From NCBI GenBank assembly GCA_051294375.1, contig CM119267.1, positions 5,755,992 to 5,819,991 on the forward strand: a stretch of DNA of 64,000 bases, read 5' to 3'. The position numbers were made by a program, and so were the translations under genes. Shown here piece by piece: positions 12,796 through 25,439 of this stretch. The stretch is from Paraspadella gotoi (Eukaryota; Chaetognatha). Within the stretch, counting starts at the first letter, position 1. Every line of letters starts with the position of its first letter. The notes beneath the pieces are model-generated. The model was not told the DNA's origin and did no database searches. It saw nothing but the letters and a program-made list of their open reading frames with translations.

Positions 12796-13579
12796 TTTCC
12801 TCTCAATTCATTTATTTCGATTCATTTCAAGTCATTTTTTAATTTTTTTATTCTTACCACCTGACTTCACTTACCCCATTTCCCTTACTCATAACCTCGC
12901 TTTGAGCTTTTAATCCACATTCACTGTATTTCGTGCGTTTCCTCGCTTTAAATTTTCCATTAATATTTCCGTTCTTTTTCGTTTTAAATTCCGATCCTTA
13001 TATTTTTTTTTTTAATTCTTTTTCATAATTTTTTTTTTTATCCTTTCGCAATTAATATTTTTTTCCCCACTCAAATCTTTTTTTCCTTAATTTTTCTTCC
13101 AACTCTGTCGAGCTTTGCTTAAAATGAAAAAAAAAATATAGAAATGAGAAAAAAAAAATATTCATGACTCTCATTCACTGAAAAATATGGATTTTGGTAA
13201 AATGAAAATTAATAGAGGAACCGAGGAGCGACGCACTTTACCAACTGCGCGAAACAGTTTGTGATAAAATAAAACCATTATCATTTAACGTTTCCAGAAA
13301 GTTAATGAACGAAAATTAATAATTAACGAACTTGTACGTATAAGAACTGTAAAACTGTATTTTGTAAAAATAGATTTTAGGAAAGTGAAATTTGTGTAAT
13401 TTTTCTGGTTGTCCTTTGTCGATTTTGTCGGCAGCGAGCAGCAGCAGCAGCTGCCAGAAAAATTCGTCGGCGGCAGTCGTCGTCGGTAAAACCGCCAAAT
13501 TGAATATTTTGATGGTTTTTGCCAGTTTGTTTAACGGGTTGACTCTGTACGGCCTGTCAGTCGAGAGGGACAGCTACAG

Positions 13580-13695
13580 GCATTGTTCATTAGCATTGTC
13601 ATTGTTCATTGGCATTGCACATTGTCTTGGCATTGTCATTGCATTGCATTGTCATTGTATTGGCATTGGACATTGCATTGCATTGGCCATTGAGA
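13580..13695 (+). repeat. CATTG-rich short tandem repeat
   Basis: Irregular repetition of CATTGNCATTG-type units, about 115 bp. Confidence 0.75.
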
Positions 13696-13812
13696 AACAT
13701 CATCGATTAATAAGTATAATTGATAATATTATTTCGACTCTCGGCGATCGAAACATTGGAAAAAAAAAGCCGTGCATAACTGGAACGCAGTGCGGAAACA
13801 TTAAAAGCGATT

Positions 13813-14045
13813 TCTCTCTCTCTCCTCTCTCCCTCTCTCTCTCTCTCTCTCTCCCTCTCTCTCTCTCTCTCTTCTCCTCTCTCCTACAAGCAGAATCAAC
13901 CTCTTTGAAAGCCGAGTTCCACCTGAGCAGGGATAGCTAAGTGGAGAATCAATAAATAACGCCTGTTTGAGCTCAGATGACGTCCGTTTCGTCGTCGTCG
14001 TCGTTTCGTCGTCGTCGTTCGTCGTCGTCCCGTCGTCGTCGTCCG
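13813..14045 (+). repeat. (CT)n tract and (CGT)n tract
   Basis: CT-rich at 13815-13872; interrupted CGT triplets at about 13993-14043. The stretch 14050-14750 after it has no recognisable gene. Confidence 0.85.
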
Positions 14046-14749
14046 GGGGGGGTTTCCTTCGTTTCCCGTTCCGGTTTTTTTTTCATTGGTTTTTGTCCGA
14101 TTGGACGTCGATCGTTCTCCGACGGCATCGCGTGTTCTCTTTCAAGTTGTTCTTCTGTTTTTTTTTTTCTAATCGCTTTTTCCAACTTAACATTTATTTC
14201 CGTCGCTAAAAACCTTTCCACCGAAAAAAAAAACCTTTTGAAGCGCGAAAAGATGAAAAAAAAATTTTAGGACATGCTAGGACCCAGGCGGCCTAAGTAC
14301 ATTAGTTTTCGCTTTTTAAACTTAAATTCGCCGAATTTGTATGAAATTCCTTACATTTATATATTAATGATCTATTCATTCGACAAACAAACTTTTTGAC
14401 GACTTACCGGTTGAATTCAGACTCTTTCACACTTCACAGTTCCTATTTGTTAACTCAATGCCTCTTTATAGGAATAATTGAAAGGTTTTACCTTTTAATC
14501 TTAATTAGTAAATTCGGAGATTGTGTGCTATATTTTTTTTGCGCATCTTGCATGCTTACCTATCTAAAAAATTGAAGGACAAAAGAAATTAATAATAAAA
14601 CTAATGATAAGACTCAAAGGAATAGAAGAGGAGAAGAGCATAGATTCCCCCTTCCCCCTAAAAAAAGAAAAAGAGGAAAACCGCCAGAGGGTCGCGGGAA
14701 CGACTTCTGACAAAGAGGCGATTATATTTTTGCAGATGCGTTAATTCTT

Positions 14750-14954
14750 CATTCTCTCTCTCTCTCCTTCCTCTCTTTTCTCTCTCTCTTTCTCTCTCTT
14801 CCCTCCCCTTAATTTCCTCCTCTTTCGCCTCCTCTTCTCATTTCTCTCTTTTCCCGAGAATTACATTCATTTAAATTTTTTTCCATATAACTTTCCCTTC
14901 CTTTTTTAAATTTTTTCCTTCTCATTTACCAGCGCCCCAAACTTCTATTTGAAT

Positions 14955-14988
<34 letters not shown>

Positions 14989-14998
14989 CTCTCTCTCC

Positions 14999-15040
<42 letters not shown>

Positions 15041-15058
15041 TCTCTTCTCTCTCTCATA
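14750..15058 (+). repeat. (CT)n microsatellite cluster
   Basis: Several CT tracts, the longest about 14956-15056. Confidence 0.9.
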
Positions 15059-15268
15059 TCATTTTCCTTCACTGACTCCGTCTCTGTCTCGCGATAAAGG
15101 AGAAATCGGGCGGTTGCGAAAAAAAAATACGCACAGAGCAGGCACTTGAACTACAGGTACCAGGCGTCATGCCATTACCGGCCTGGAAGTCACAGCAAGC
15201 GGCGAATTTCAGCGCGAAGGCGTTAGACAAACCGGGATTGGCCCGATTTCGATTCGGCTCCATCTCTC

Positions 15269-15446
15269 NNNNNNNNNNNNNNNNNNNNNNNNNNNNNNNN
15301 NNNNNNNNNNNNNNNNNNNNNNNNNNNNNNNNNNNNNNNNNNNNNNNNNNNNNNNNNNNNNNNNNNNNNNNNNNNNNNNNNNNNNNNNNNNNNNNNNNNN
15401 NNNNNNNNNNNNNNNNNNNNNNNNNNNNNNNNNNNNNNNNNNNNNN
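15269..15446. other. Assembly gap (178 N)
   Basis: Undetermined bases. The 550 bp after the gap are AT-rich with no gene seen. Confidence 0.99.
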
Positions 15447-16019
15447 GATGCGTCACTTACCTTTTCTCCGTGGACGGCGTTAATGGAAAAAGATGGTTTT
15501 CAGTTAAAACGTCTTCTCGGGTCGCGTCACGTTAAGCGTCGCTTGTGGCGGGAAAAAATGGCGTTGTGGCGTTGTTTTTAGCGCCACGTCTTTTTGGCTC
15601 TGGCGTCAATTGGCTACGCTTGTTTGAACAATCGGTAAAAATATTATCAATAGTTCAATACTGTAGACAAATATTTTCTTGTTTCTAGTATATTTATCTT
15701 TAATTTCTGTTGATTTTTTTTCTGTTTAGTGTTGTTTTGATTTATTATTATTTTTTGTTATTATTGTCAGTAGCTTTCGTAAATATTTATCGGACTTATT
15801 TATTTGAATATTTATTCATTGTCAAATAAAACATATCCTTCCGTGTCTATTCCTTTACTATTTATTTCATTTATTTATTTATTTTTCAATTTATTCGGCC
15901 TTAACAAAATGTCTATTTTAATTTTTCAATATCTAGTTCTCATTCACGCCCGTAGTTGTCTACTCTTAGCTGACTACCAGCGCCTAATGCACTATATCGC
16001 TATTTTGCGAACGACAGAA

Positions 16020-16361
16020 GCTTTCCTCGCTCCCTCCCGATCGGGCGCGCTCTACCGGCGAGAGGCGTCGTCGCTGGTATCGTCACGCGGCGTAGCGTTA
16101 GATGGGCGTGGTGGGGGCGTCGTGAAGTGACGCCGAGACGCGCGCGTCGTTTTAAGAAAAGCGACGCCGGTGGGCGTGGGTGCTGCGGCGGTGGCGGCGG
16201 CGGCGTCACGGGCGGACGAAGGAGTCGTGTCCCTGGCGATGAGACAGAGGCGGCAGCGGCAGTAGCGGCGGCGGCAGCGGCGGATGAAGAGGTGGCTCCC
16301 GACTCCGACTTTGAAGCCTTTTGTTTCTTGAATCCGTTGCTTAGAAACGACGACCTCGACG

Positions 16362-16410
<49 letters not shown>
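16020..16410 (+). repeat. GC-rich patch with (GGC)n, then (AG)n
   Basis: CpG-rich sequence with GGC/GCA triplet runs, followed by a pure AG tract (16366-16406). On the plus strand one frame reads ADEEVAPDSDFEAFCFLNPL just before the AG tract, which looks somewhat protein-like. No splice or family support. Confidence 0.5.
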
Positions 16411-16559
16411 AAAGAAACGAATAATAAAAAAAGGGAAGAGGAGGCAGAAGGGCGGGAAAAATGGAGAAGAGCAGAAATAGTTGGTTTGGAGAGGAAGGAG
16501 TGAAGAGGAAGTCATCAAAGTAAAACTAAAGTAGAGACCGGATCGAGTCTCTCCAATGG

Positions 16560-17268
16560 AAAGAAATCTTAAAATAATGAGTAGAGAAGAGAGAGGAAGA
16601 GAGAGAGAGGGAGAAGAGAGAGAGAGAGATGAGGAGAGAAGAGAGAGAGAGAGAGAGCAATGAGATTTGATGGCGAACGATGCAATCAAAGAGAATTGAG
16701 GAAAGAGGAGGTAAGAGCTGACGAGTCGGAGGAAAGGGAGGAAGTGATGAGAGGAAGGGAGGAAAGAAGGAGAGGAGAAAGGAAAGAAGGAGGAGAGGAG
16801 AAACGAAAAAGAGAGGAAAGGTGGGAAATACAAAAGAGAGGAGAGAGACGTGAAAAGGAGAGAGGATAGGGGAGGAAAGAAAAGAAGATAGGAGAATATA
16901 TATAGAGAGAAAAGGAAGAGAAGTGAGCAGAAGAGGAATAGGGAAGAGAGGAGAAAAGAAGAGAGAAAAGGGAAAAGAGAGAAGGGAAGAGATGGGAGGA
17001 AGAAAACGCTGGAGTGGAGGAGAAAGATAAGAGGAAAGAAGAGTCGGGAGCCGGTTGGAGCAGTGACCAATGGAACTGTGAAAATGGGACCAGAGTCAGC
17101 ACGGGGTCCGAAGTGTTACATTGAGACGAGGTCCGCGGCGCGAACCGTGGACCACGGCGTTTTAGTCCGGGCGCGAGGAAGAAAGAAAGACGGGGCGAGA
17201 AGATCTGGAAGAAAGAGAGGGCAACACGTAAAATGTCGAGAAAAAGATGATAACTCGGGTGCAATAAT

Positions 17269-17340
<72 letters not shown>
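16560..17340 (+). repeat. Purine-rich region with (AG)n tracts
   Basis: Almost only A and G from about 16560 to 17050, then a pure AG tract at 17269-17340. Long frames on both strands are artefacts of composition. Confidence 0.85.
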
Positions 17341-17344
<4 letters not shown>

Positions 17345-17506
17345 TTGACTAACTCTCACCCTTTCCAAGAACTTTCTTCATAATCATGCATAATTTGCGA
17401 CTAAGTTCTTTTCCTCTCATTCATAAAATAAAAAAAACCTTTTTTTTTAATTTCTTCTTTTTTTCTTCTTTCTTTTTTCATTCGTTCGTTTGAGTTCTTA
17501 CTCCTC

Positions 17507-17534
17507 CTCTCCTATGAAGCGTAAAGGAAGAGTG

Positions 17535-17591
<57 letters not shown>

Positions 17592-17681
17592 CCCGACGAT
17601 ACCGACTACGACTTCTTGGCACAAATGGAAGCGAAGAGTATCTCAGAACGTATGGTTGCCGAGTTCGATCCCGGGGATTAA
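17507..17681 (+). CDS. Candidate exon with an alanine run (weak)
   Basis: A (GCC)n tract (17537-17592) encodes about 20 Ala. It is followed by non-repetitive codons reading PDDTDYDFLAQMEAKSISER, then MVAEFDPGD and a stop at 17679-17681. The non-repeat part has protein-like composition, and a long pyrimidine tract lies upstream (17430-17495). The family is not recognised and no partner exon is established. It could equally be an accidental open frame next to a microsatellite. Confidence 0.2.
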
Positions 17682-18529
17682 TTTAAATCTGTGATCGAAC
17701 TCACAAGGTCTGGCAATAAACGATTTTATGTCCCCCCCCTGGCAACAATGACAACGACCCCGAGCACGATACCGCCGCCGCTAACTTTGTGACTTTAAAG
17801 GAATATTCTGCGCTGCTCTTTCTTTTCTTTCTTTTCGTGATTGATTTAAACATGAGTATCGCTTTTTATGCCATCATTCGATACAAAAGGGAGAGCTCAG
17901 TCCCTCCATTGAATTCCATTAAACTTCGTTGATCGAGAAATAACGAGGATGTTTTTTTGGTTTTTTTTCAAATTGGCATCGAATGCGTTTGAATTTTTTT
18001 TTTTTTTTTTTTTTTGGATGAAAATACAAAAAACCCGAGGCTGACTCCCGAATAAATCGGTTTCTTTCTTTTGCCTTCTTGATTCAGCCATTTGTCTTCA
18101 TTCTTACATATTTTGTAATCTGCGGTTCAACTTATGTCTTTATTTTTATTTCAATTTCTGCCTTCCGCCGTCATTGTTCTACCTTATGCCTTTTGTATTC
18201 TAAGTTACATTCTGCATTCTGCCTTCTTAATTTTGCGTTTCTCGAGACGACCTCTTTTAAGCACAATTTCACGCCCATAATTGTTTATTCGACAAATATT
18301 CTTTTAATTTTTTTTTGTATCTTCATTTTTAACTGAATTAATCCTTATTTAGTTATAAGAACGTACATAAGATTAAGAATGTTAGTTTTCTGTGGATATA
18401 TATTATATAGTCTCTCTTTGTTGAATGCAATTGACTTCACACGGAAGACAAGATTCTTTTCTCTCCTTTTTCTCCGCGTTTTTCACGTTAATTTCACTTA
18501 AAGAAAAAAGTGGAGAATTAATTCGCCTC

Positions 18530-18850
18530 GATGGTCATCGATAGGAGCACAGGCGGCGGCGGCGGCAGGACGGCGGCAGCGTCGGCGGCGATGACTATGA
18601 TGAAGAAGCTGACTTTGAGTTGGACCGCGTGGCGGACAGTCGGGACAGGGGGCGGCGGGAAACCCCGCCTTGATGGAAAAAGGAGATGAAGCGACCGCGT
18701 TGGCGGCGGAGGCGGAGTCAAAGGCGCGGTAGATGCGGGCGGCGTGGTGGGCGGTGGCGGTGGCGGTGGAAGGGGTGGTGACAACGGTGGTGTCGGGGGG
18801 CGTAGGTGGCGGCGGAGGCGGCGGAGGCGGCGGAGGCGGCACAATGGACC
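18530..18850 (+). repeat. GC-rich patch with (GGC)n
   Basis: GGC/GGT triplet runs at both ends. One plus-strand frame in the middle reads DDYDEEADFELDRVADSRD before a stop. The preceding AT-rich stretch (17700-18500) has no gene visible. Confidence 0.5.
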
Positions 18851-18939
18851 CCAGGGACTCACGGTTTCTCAACTCGACGATTTTTCTTTTTTTCTTCGCC
18901 TCTCTCTCTCACACACTCTAGCTCTCTATAGCTCTCTAC

Positions 18940-18967
18940 TCTGCTTCTCTCTCTCTCTCTCTCTCTG

Positions 18968-19015
<48 letters not shown>
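18940..19015 (+). repeat. (CT)n microsatellite
   Basis: CT dinucleotides with two short interruptions. Confidence 0.9.
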
Positions 19016-19016
<1 letters not shown>

Positions 19017-19163
19017 TCGCTTTTTTTTTTTCACTGTCCGTGTTTTGGCTCGGAGTCGATAAGTCAAGTAGAAGAAAGAAAAAAAGAAAGAAAGAAAAAA
19101 AAAGGTTAAAAAGAGAAAGAAGAAAAAATTGAGAGAAAAGAGTGAAAGAGAGAATGAAGGACG

Positions 19164-19325
19164 AATGAGTTAAAGATTAAAGAATAATCCCAACATGACA
19201 TAAATGAGTTAAAGATTAAAGAATAATCCCAACATGACATGAATGAGTTAAAGATTAAATAATAATCCCAACATGACATAAATGAGTTAAAGATTAAAGA
19301 ATAATCCCAACATGACATAAATGAG
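19164..19325 (+). repeat. Tandem repeat, 39-bp unit, four copies
   Basis: Four nearly identical 39-bp units, each containing GAGTTAAAGATTAAA and AATCCCAACATGACAT. The copies differ by only two or three bases, so the array is young. Confidence 0.95.
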
Positions 19326-19612
19326 AATAAAAGTCATTTTAAACTTTCAATCTTGATTTAAATACAGCTGGGATTTGCTTTCTTATTATCACTTATCTGT
19401 GCACTGAACACACGTAGAACACGGTTTTGCGGCGTCATGAAAACCAATACCTAAGTTTAAATACGTGGAAGGGCCTGAGCCCAGGGGGTTGACTCAAGAA
19501 TTCAGAGAGTTTAACCCTCTATTTTTTTCTCGTATTACGCTCTTCTCTCAAATCTGTTTTATTTTTCAGAAAACCTTCAAAAGTAGACGTCTCAAATTTT
19601 CATTAAATCCTC

Positions 19613-19616
<4 letters not shown>

Positions 19617-19682
<66 letters not shown>
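19617..19682 (+). repeat. (CT)n microsatellite
   Basis: CT dinucleotides interrupted by TGTC units. Confidence 0.9.
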
Positions 19683-19914
19683 ACTGGAGAAAGATTCCCC
19701 TGTCACACTCTTCCTCTCACTCCCACCCACTCTCTCCCATCCCATCTCCCATCCCTCTCTTCGCATCTTCCCCGCAGGTAAGGGCCCTCTATTCTTCCTC
19801 CTCCCCCTCCTCCTCCTCCTCCTCCTGCTCCTCCTCTTCCCCCACCTCCATTTTCCATCTTTTGCGAAGGCGATCAAATCGTCGTTTTTCATTCTTTATG
19901 ATTTTAGGTCAAGT

Positions 19915-20130
19915 CAAAGTCTGAGACGACGTAGGTGGCGGCAAGGAGCGGCGGCGGCGGTGCGGAGAGGCGGCGGCGGCGGAGAGCGGCGGGGCGGGCG
20001 GAGCAGGCGGCGGCGGCGGTTAAACCGAAGAGTGGAGAAAGACGTCTGCGACGGCGGCGGGCGGCGCGGCGGCGGCGGCGGCGGCGCGGGCTGGGGAGGC
20101 GGGCGGCGGTGAAGAAAGAAAAATAAAAAG
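19915..20130 (+). repeat. GC-rich patch with (GGC)n
   Basis: Dense GGC/GCG triplets. Two frames stay open but encode Arg/Gly/Ala repeats only. No gene seen from 20130 to 20730. Confidence 0.6.
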
Positions 20131-20733
20131 GGAGCGGCGGGGTGAAGACGGTGGTTAAGGAAGTGGTAGGATTTGTGAGTGGTTTCGTGGATGAATGTCA
20201 CACGGAAGATGTGAGGTTGATTCAGCGGTCGAAAGTGGAGAACCGCTTCTCTTTTTATTAATTTTTAGGATGACAAGTTTACAGTTAACGATTGTTTGTT
20301 TTTAATTTAATTTTAGATATTTAGATATTAGATTATAAAATTTTCATTGTTTCGTGGGAGTGCAGATATTTGATCACGTGACTTTGGGTCACATGACCCG
20401 AATCGACCCTCGATTGACCCTCGAAAAATCGACCCAGATTTGGAATTGATCCACAATTTCGTCCCGAAGCGAATGGGACGTTTTATGGGCAACTATACTG
20501 GTTAAAAAAGATATATTCGAATTGATTATGTATTATGAATTATTATAGGCAAATTTATTTTCTGTACTTTTGCCATTTTTACTTATGCCAAATGTTATTT
20601 GGGTTACCCATCTTTCTTTAAAATACAATCAGAAAAAAAATATGAGAAAGGAAGTCAGAGAAACCATAAAATGGATTAATTTTCTCTCTCGTCGCTTCTT
20701 CTCTCTTCCTCAATTCTCAGCTCTTCTCCCATC

Positions 20734-20737
<4 letters not shown>

Positions 20738-20776
<39 letters not shown>
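20738..20776 (+). repeat. (CT)n microsatellite
   Basis: Pure CT. The stretch 20780-21860 after it contains irregular TGCCG-type repetition (about 21060-21300) and no convincing gene. Confidence 0.85.
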
Positions 20777-20782
<6 letters not shown>

Positions 20783-21863
20783 TCCACCGAGAAGATATAA
20801 AAGATCAAAGCCGAAATCCAGATTACACGATTTCAATCTGAGATTCCCTTTCGTGCAAGCTACTCCCACCATGAGATCTCATTCAAGCAAGCAGTTCCGA
20901 CCATAAAACTAAATCTTGAAAGCAAATTTTATCATAAAATCCGATTAATCTTTTACGAGCGATCACTCTATTGAATACAAGTATAAAGATGTCGCCATCT
21001 TGAATATCGAGTTCCCTCTGACGTCTCGACTCAGAATGAACTTCTCACAAACAAAAGACCCTTCATTTCTCCCGCCGACATCAAAAGGAGGATCGACCAC
21101 GCCGACAGCGAATGGCACTTTGCCGATGCTTAAATGCGGCACTGCCATCAAGACTCATTGTCAATTTCACGCTTGCCGACAATTTTTGTTCGCAATAAAT
21201 AGCTGTCGACGCCGTAAGGCTGCCTATGCCGCTAATGCCATCCGCCGACGCCGAGAAAGTTACCGATGCCGTCCGCCCCTTACAGTCACGTGCAAAAATA
21301 AAAACCGCGCCACTTTATATCAGCCTTTTAAAATCACCATGAATACTTTCATTTGTAGCTGGCCAATTCTATCCGCCTCCAACCATTGCCGTCCGCCACG
21401 GATGAAAAATTGGCGGGAACAATCCCGGATAATTCTTTTTTTTTCTTTCGATGATTGACGCTAATGAGGGCGAGTGGCGGCGCCTCTCCTTTTATTCTTC
21501 AATTTTTTTTTATGTATGAATTTTCCCCTTTTTTTAAAAATTTTATGAATGAATTTTTTTTTCTCTCTTTTCTTCTTTTTGTTTTCTCCTTTTTTTATGT
21601 ATATGGATATTTTTTTTTGCTGTTTTGTCTTGTCTTCTTTACGTATGGATGAATGACAAATTAGAAGGGAAAAATTTTTTAAAAAAGGTCAGGAAAAAAA
21701 ACTTGATTTTCCGATAAATTTTTTATTCGTTAATATTGCGTAGTACAACATAAACTTTAGGAAGTTTTTTTCTTCGATGGAAGGGGGGCGGTGAGGGGGG
21801 GTCTTGAATAGGATAAAGTCAGTGAAAAAGGAGATAAAAGAAGAGAATTGACTCCTGGATTGA

Positions 21864-21867
<4 letters not shown>

Positions 21868-21951
<84 letters not shown>

Positions 21952-21952
21952 C
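21868..21952 (+). repeat. (AG)n microsatellite
   Basis: AG dinucleotides with a few interruptions, followed by a CpG-rich patch (about 21970-22240) without an identifiable gene. Confidence 0.9.
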
Positions 21953-22574
21953 CAGCTTTTCCGACCAAGAATAATTGGTTGCGGCGCGTTGTTCCTTTCA
22001 AAGACGCCCAGCGGCGTTTCCCGGCGTCGCCTGACGTCGTGCGGCGTCGAACTTCGATTTGCGGGACAACGACTCACAAATCGACGCTTGAGACGCCGCA
22101 GCCGCTGCAGCGGTTGCAGCCGCTGCGCCGCTGCTCTTCGGGCAGAGCAATGACTCGCTACGCCGCGGTAGAATAGTTTCAGTCTCGGCAACCGATCCGG
22201 CACTCGGCGCGGAATCCGGACGTCGGGGAGAGAGAGACGAGCGGCGGAGATTCCTCTTCGACAGAAAAAATGACGATCGAGTTTACGAACAAAAGGGAAT
22301 CGAAACGAAGAGGAAACGTGGTCGGCGATGGAGAAGAGATTCCGGAAAGATATTATTCATTCGCCAATCCGCATCGTCGTCTTTGTCTTCGCCGTTTTCG
22401 TCGTCGTTGTCCAAATATATATCCTTTTATAATAATCGTTGTCGGGCATCGTCATCGTTTTTCGATCGTCGCTCGAATTCGTCGTCCGCAAACTTCATCG
22501 TCCCATATTTCTTTCCTTTTTTTTTCAGCTTAAATTCGGAATTAAGTCAGTTTCAAAATTAGCTGAGAGGTTAG

Positions 22575-22682
22575 TGATTTAGGGTAGTGATTAGGGTTTG
22601 GAGATAACAAATTAGTATTAAGTATTAAGTATAAGTATTAAGGATTGGGTTATTGGTTTAGTAACAGATTAGGGTTAAATAT
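22575..22682 (+). repeat. Degenerate TTAGGG-like and AGTATTA repeats
   Basis: TTAGGG occurs three times (about 22578, 22590, 22671) with AGTATTA repetition between. It resembles a decayed interstitial telomeric tract. Flanks from 22250 to 23080 hold no gene I can identify. Confidence 0.4.
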
Positions 22683-24507
22683 AAGAACTAAAATTAAGTT
22701 CACGAACGAAGGAACTGAAAAAAGGCGTTTTGGCAACAGAGAGCCATTTTTTTCCTTTTCCTATTTATTCTGAGACAAAAGTGCAACCACTGCAAAGTTC
22801 AGCATTTTCTACCGTTTTTTTTTCTCAGAAATTCGGAGCCGCATTAAACTTTGCTCCTGCGGCGTCGAACGATCATCAATTTTTGTAGGTAGTCCCGTCA
22901 TTTGTTGACATTCAACTTTACTTACCAACTTGTCATTGAGCGTCGTTAAAACGTTCTCACGACGTCGACAACTTATCGACGACATTTTTAAATCAACCAT
23001 TCAGCGACGTTCGACGTCATAAATTAACCAATCGGCGTCGTGCAGTTTAGACTTGAAAAATAAAAAGAGAAAATAGTATAAGATAGAAAGTGGTTTTCTT
23101 GTCTCTCGCATCTTTGAGAGAATGGAGGCGGAGAGAAATTCGCGCCGGGAATCTTGGCCGGAAATCTCGGTCGGGTTTCTTGCCCGAAATGGGGAGGGGG
23201 AAAAAATGGGAGGAAAAAGGAGAGAAAGGAGAAGAATTGACACATTCGCTTCTCAGTTTTTTCTCCCTTATTCATTCTTTCTTTCTTTGTTTAACCAAAC
23301 GTCCCGCCAATTGTCTCGTTCCAGGATTTCAGTATCACCCTTCGAAATCGGCTTAACCTCCAGCGTCGCGTCGTCGTTAGCCAACCCTTCCAACATCCCG
23401 ATCTCTCTCCCCGCCCCCCCATTTTTTTTTAGAAATGAATTCCTTTCAAATCCGGGCTTTTCACTTCGACTCGCCCTTAATTGCTGCTTTTTTTTTCTGC
23501 TTTTTTTCTCACAATTTCCGCTTTTCTTCACACGAAAAAAAGGAGATTTTCTTTCCTTTTTTCTTTTTTGCAGAGAAGAAAAGTTTTTTCTGTCTCTAAT
23601 TTCGTTTTCTCCAGGGAATTAATACGCGATGCTCTTTTTTTTTTCATTAAAAAAAACGCGTCGTTCGCGCGGAAGAATTTGAATCTCGAAAACGAGAAAC
23701 GTGTAAAAATTTGATTTGAAAAAAGTTAAAATGCTGGAGTTAAACTGGATATAAAACAGTACTCAAACAGAATAGAATTGCATTAGATTCCAAAGTTAGA
23801 TAAATTTATTATTAAATCAGTAAAAGATGAAAGATACGTATTGAGACACATGTTTCCATTGTCGTTGTGAAAGATTTTTCAAAAGAAGTCTGCTAACGAG
23901 GGCAAAGAAAAGAAAGATTGAATCTTAGTCGATCACTTCCGGGTCTGTCATTAACTTTAATGTCATTAACTTGGATGTCATTAGCTTTTTAGGGTCACAG
24001 TCGTTGTCTTTTTTTTTTAGTAATGTAGCCGGGAATTGTGAAGAAAAAGGAAACGGTTTGTTATCAACAGTTGAAAAAAATTAACTCTTATACTAAATTT
24101 TATTAAACTTTCGTGAAATATTTATAAACAAAATATGATATGAAATTAAAGACTAAATTTTCCTACTAAACGACTTTTCCGTTTCGCGAAGATAAAAATT
24201 ATTTTCAAAAACAAAAAAGGGAAAAAATTAAGGGCGGAGGCGAATTAGTACATTAAAGAATTCCCTCTAGCATTTCTTTCCTTTTTCTCCCTTAAGAATT
24301 CAAAGAAAAGATTCTCTCTCTCGCTCTCCCCTTAAATCTTTTTTCTTTTGACTATTTTTTTTTCTTTTTAAGTTCCATCTTAACGACTTTTCGATATTAG
24401 TAGAAAAAAATTAAATTATCATTAAAATTCCATAATCGACTCGAAGAAAAAGTTTTGTCTTAAACGATGAAAGGACTACAAGTCACGAACGGTCAGGGAA
24501 TAAGGGA

Positions 24508-24775
<268 letters not shown>

Positions 24776-25019
24776 CGGATGAAAGAGAGATAATAAGAGA
24801 GCGAGAGCGACCTCGTGAGATAGTGGCGTTCATACGGGTGATATGAGATAATTAGAGTTAATAATTATTTATTATTGAAAAGCAATGAAGTAAAGATGAA
24901 TGTTGAACTTGGAGATAAGTCATTAATGCAGAAATGAAAAATGAATTGAGAAAAGAGGACTTAAATTCAGTAATTTAGTAATAACGATGTAAGTAAGAAA
25001 GCCATTGTAACCAATCATT

Positions 25020-25264
25020 TCATTTAACATTAATTTCGAAATGATCAATTAAATCAGTAATCAAGCAAAATCTTATCTTCTTTACTTCACATCGAGGGTA
25101 AACTATATAAACTACAGGAAGTAAAATTAACAACAACAGGCAACACTGATTTGCCAACGAAAGCAATAGCTTCTGGAAGAAGATATCATCCCTGTCGTCG
25201 TTATCGTCGTCGTCGTCGTCGTCGTCGTCATCGTCGTCTTCCGCCTCCTCCGTCTTCATCGTCG
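25020..25264 (-). CDS. Candidate exon: Asp run followed by a hydrophobic segment (weak)
   Basis: On the minus strand an ATG near 25259 starts MKTEEAED, then about 12 Asp from a (GAC)n tract. IFFQKLLLSLANQ and a hydrophobic stretch (LLLLILLPVVYIVY) follow. A pyrimidine-rich acceptor-like site (GTCGTCTTCAAAG) lies about 25 bp upstream, as seen before real genes in the right half. No family match; the Asp run and hydrophobic stretch may be chance. Confidence 0.22.
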
Positions 25265-25399
25265 CGGTCCCGACCGAAGCGCCTCCTTTGAAGACGACAA
25301 AGAAAAACAAAAGACCCAAAAGAAAAAAGGTTAAAAAAATGAGATCATGGACAAAAGTAAACAAAAAATATGGAACTTCCTTTCTTTCTTTTTCTTTTT

Positions 25400-25402
25400 A
25401 TG

Positions 25403-25439
<37 letters not shown>

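Noticed and set aside
16000-17070. A 356-codon minus-strand frame
   Set aside because: It crosses purine-rich microsatellites; the peptide is mainly Ser/Leu/Phe repeats plus Ala and Pro runs from GGC triplets. Length alone is not evidence here.
21000-21458. 152-codon plus-strand frame with many Cys and Arg
   Set aside because: The region has irregular TGCCG-type repetition, and the peptide resembles no domain I know.
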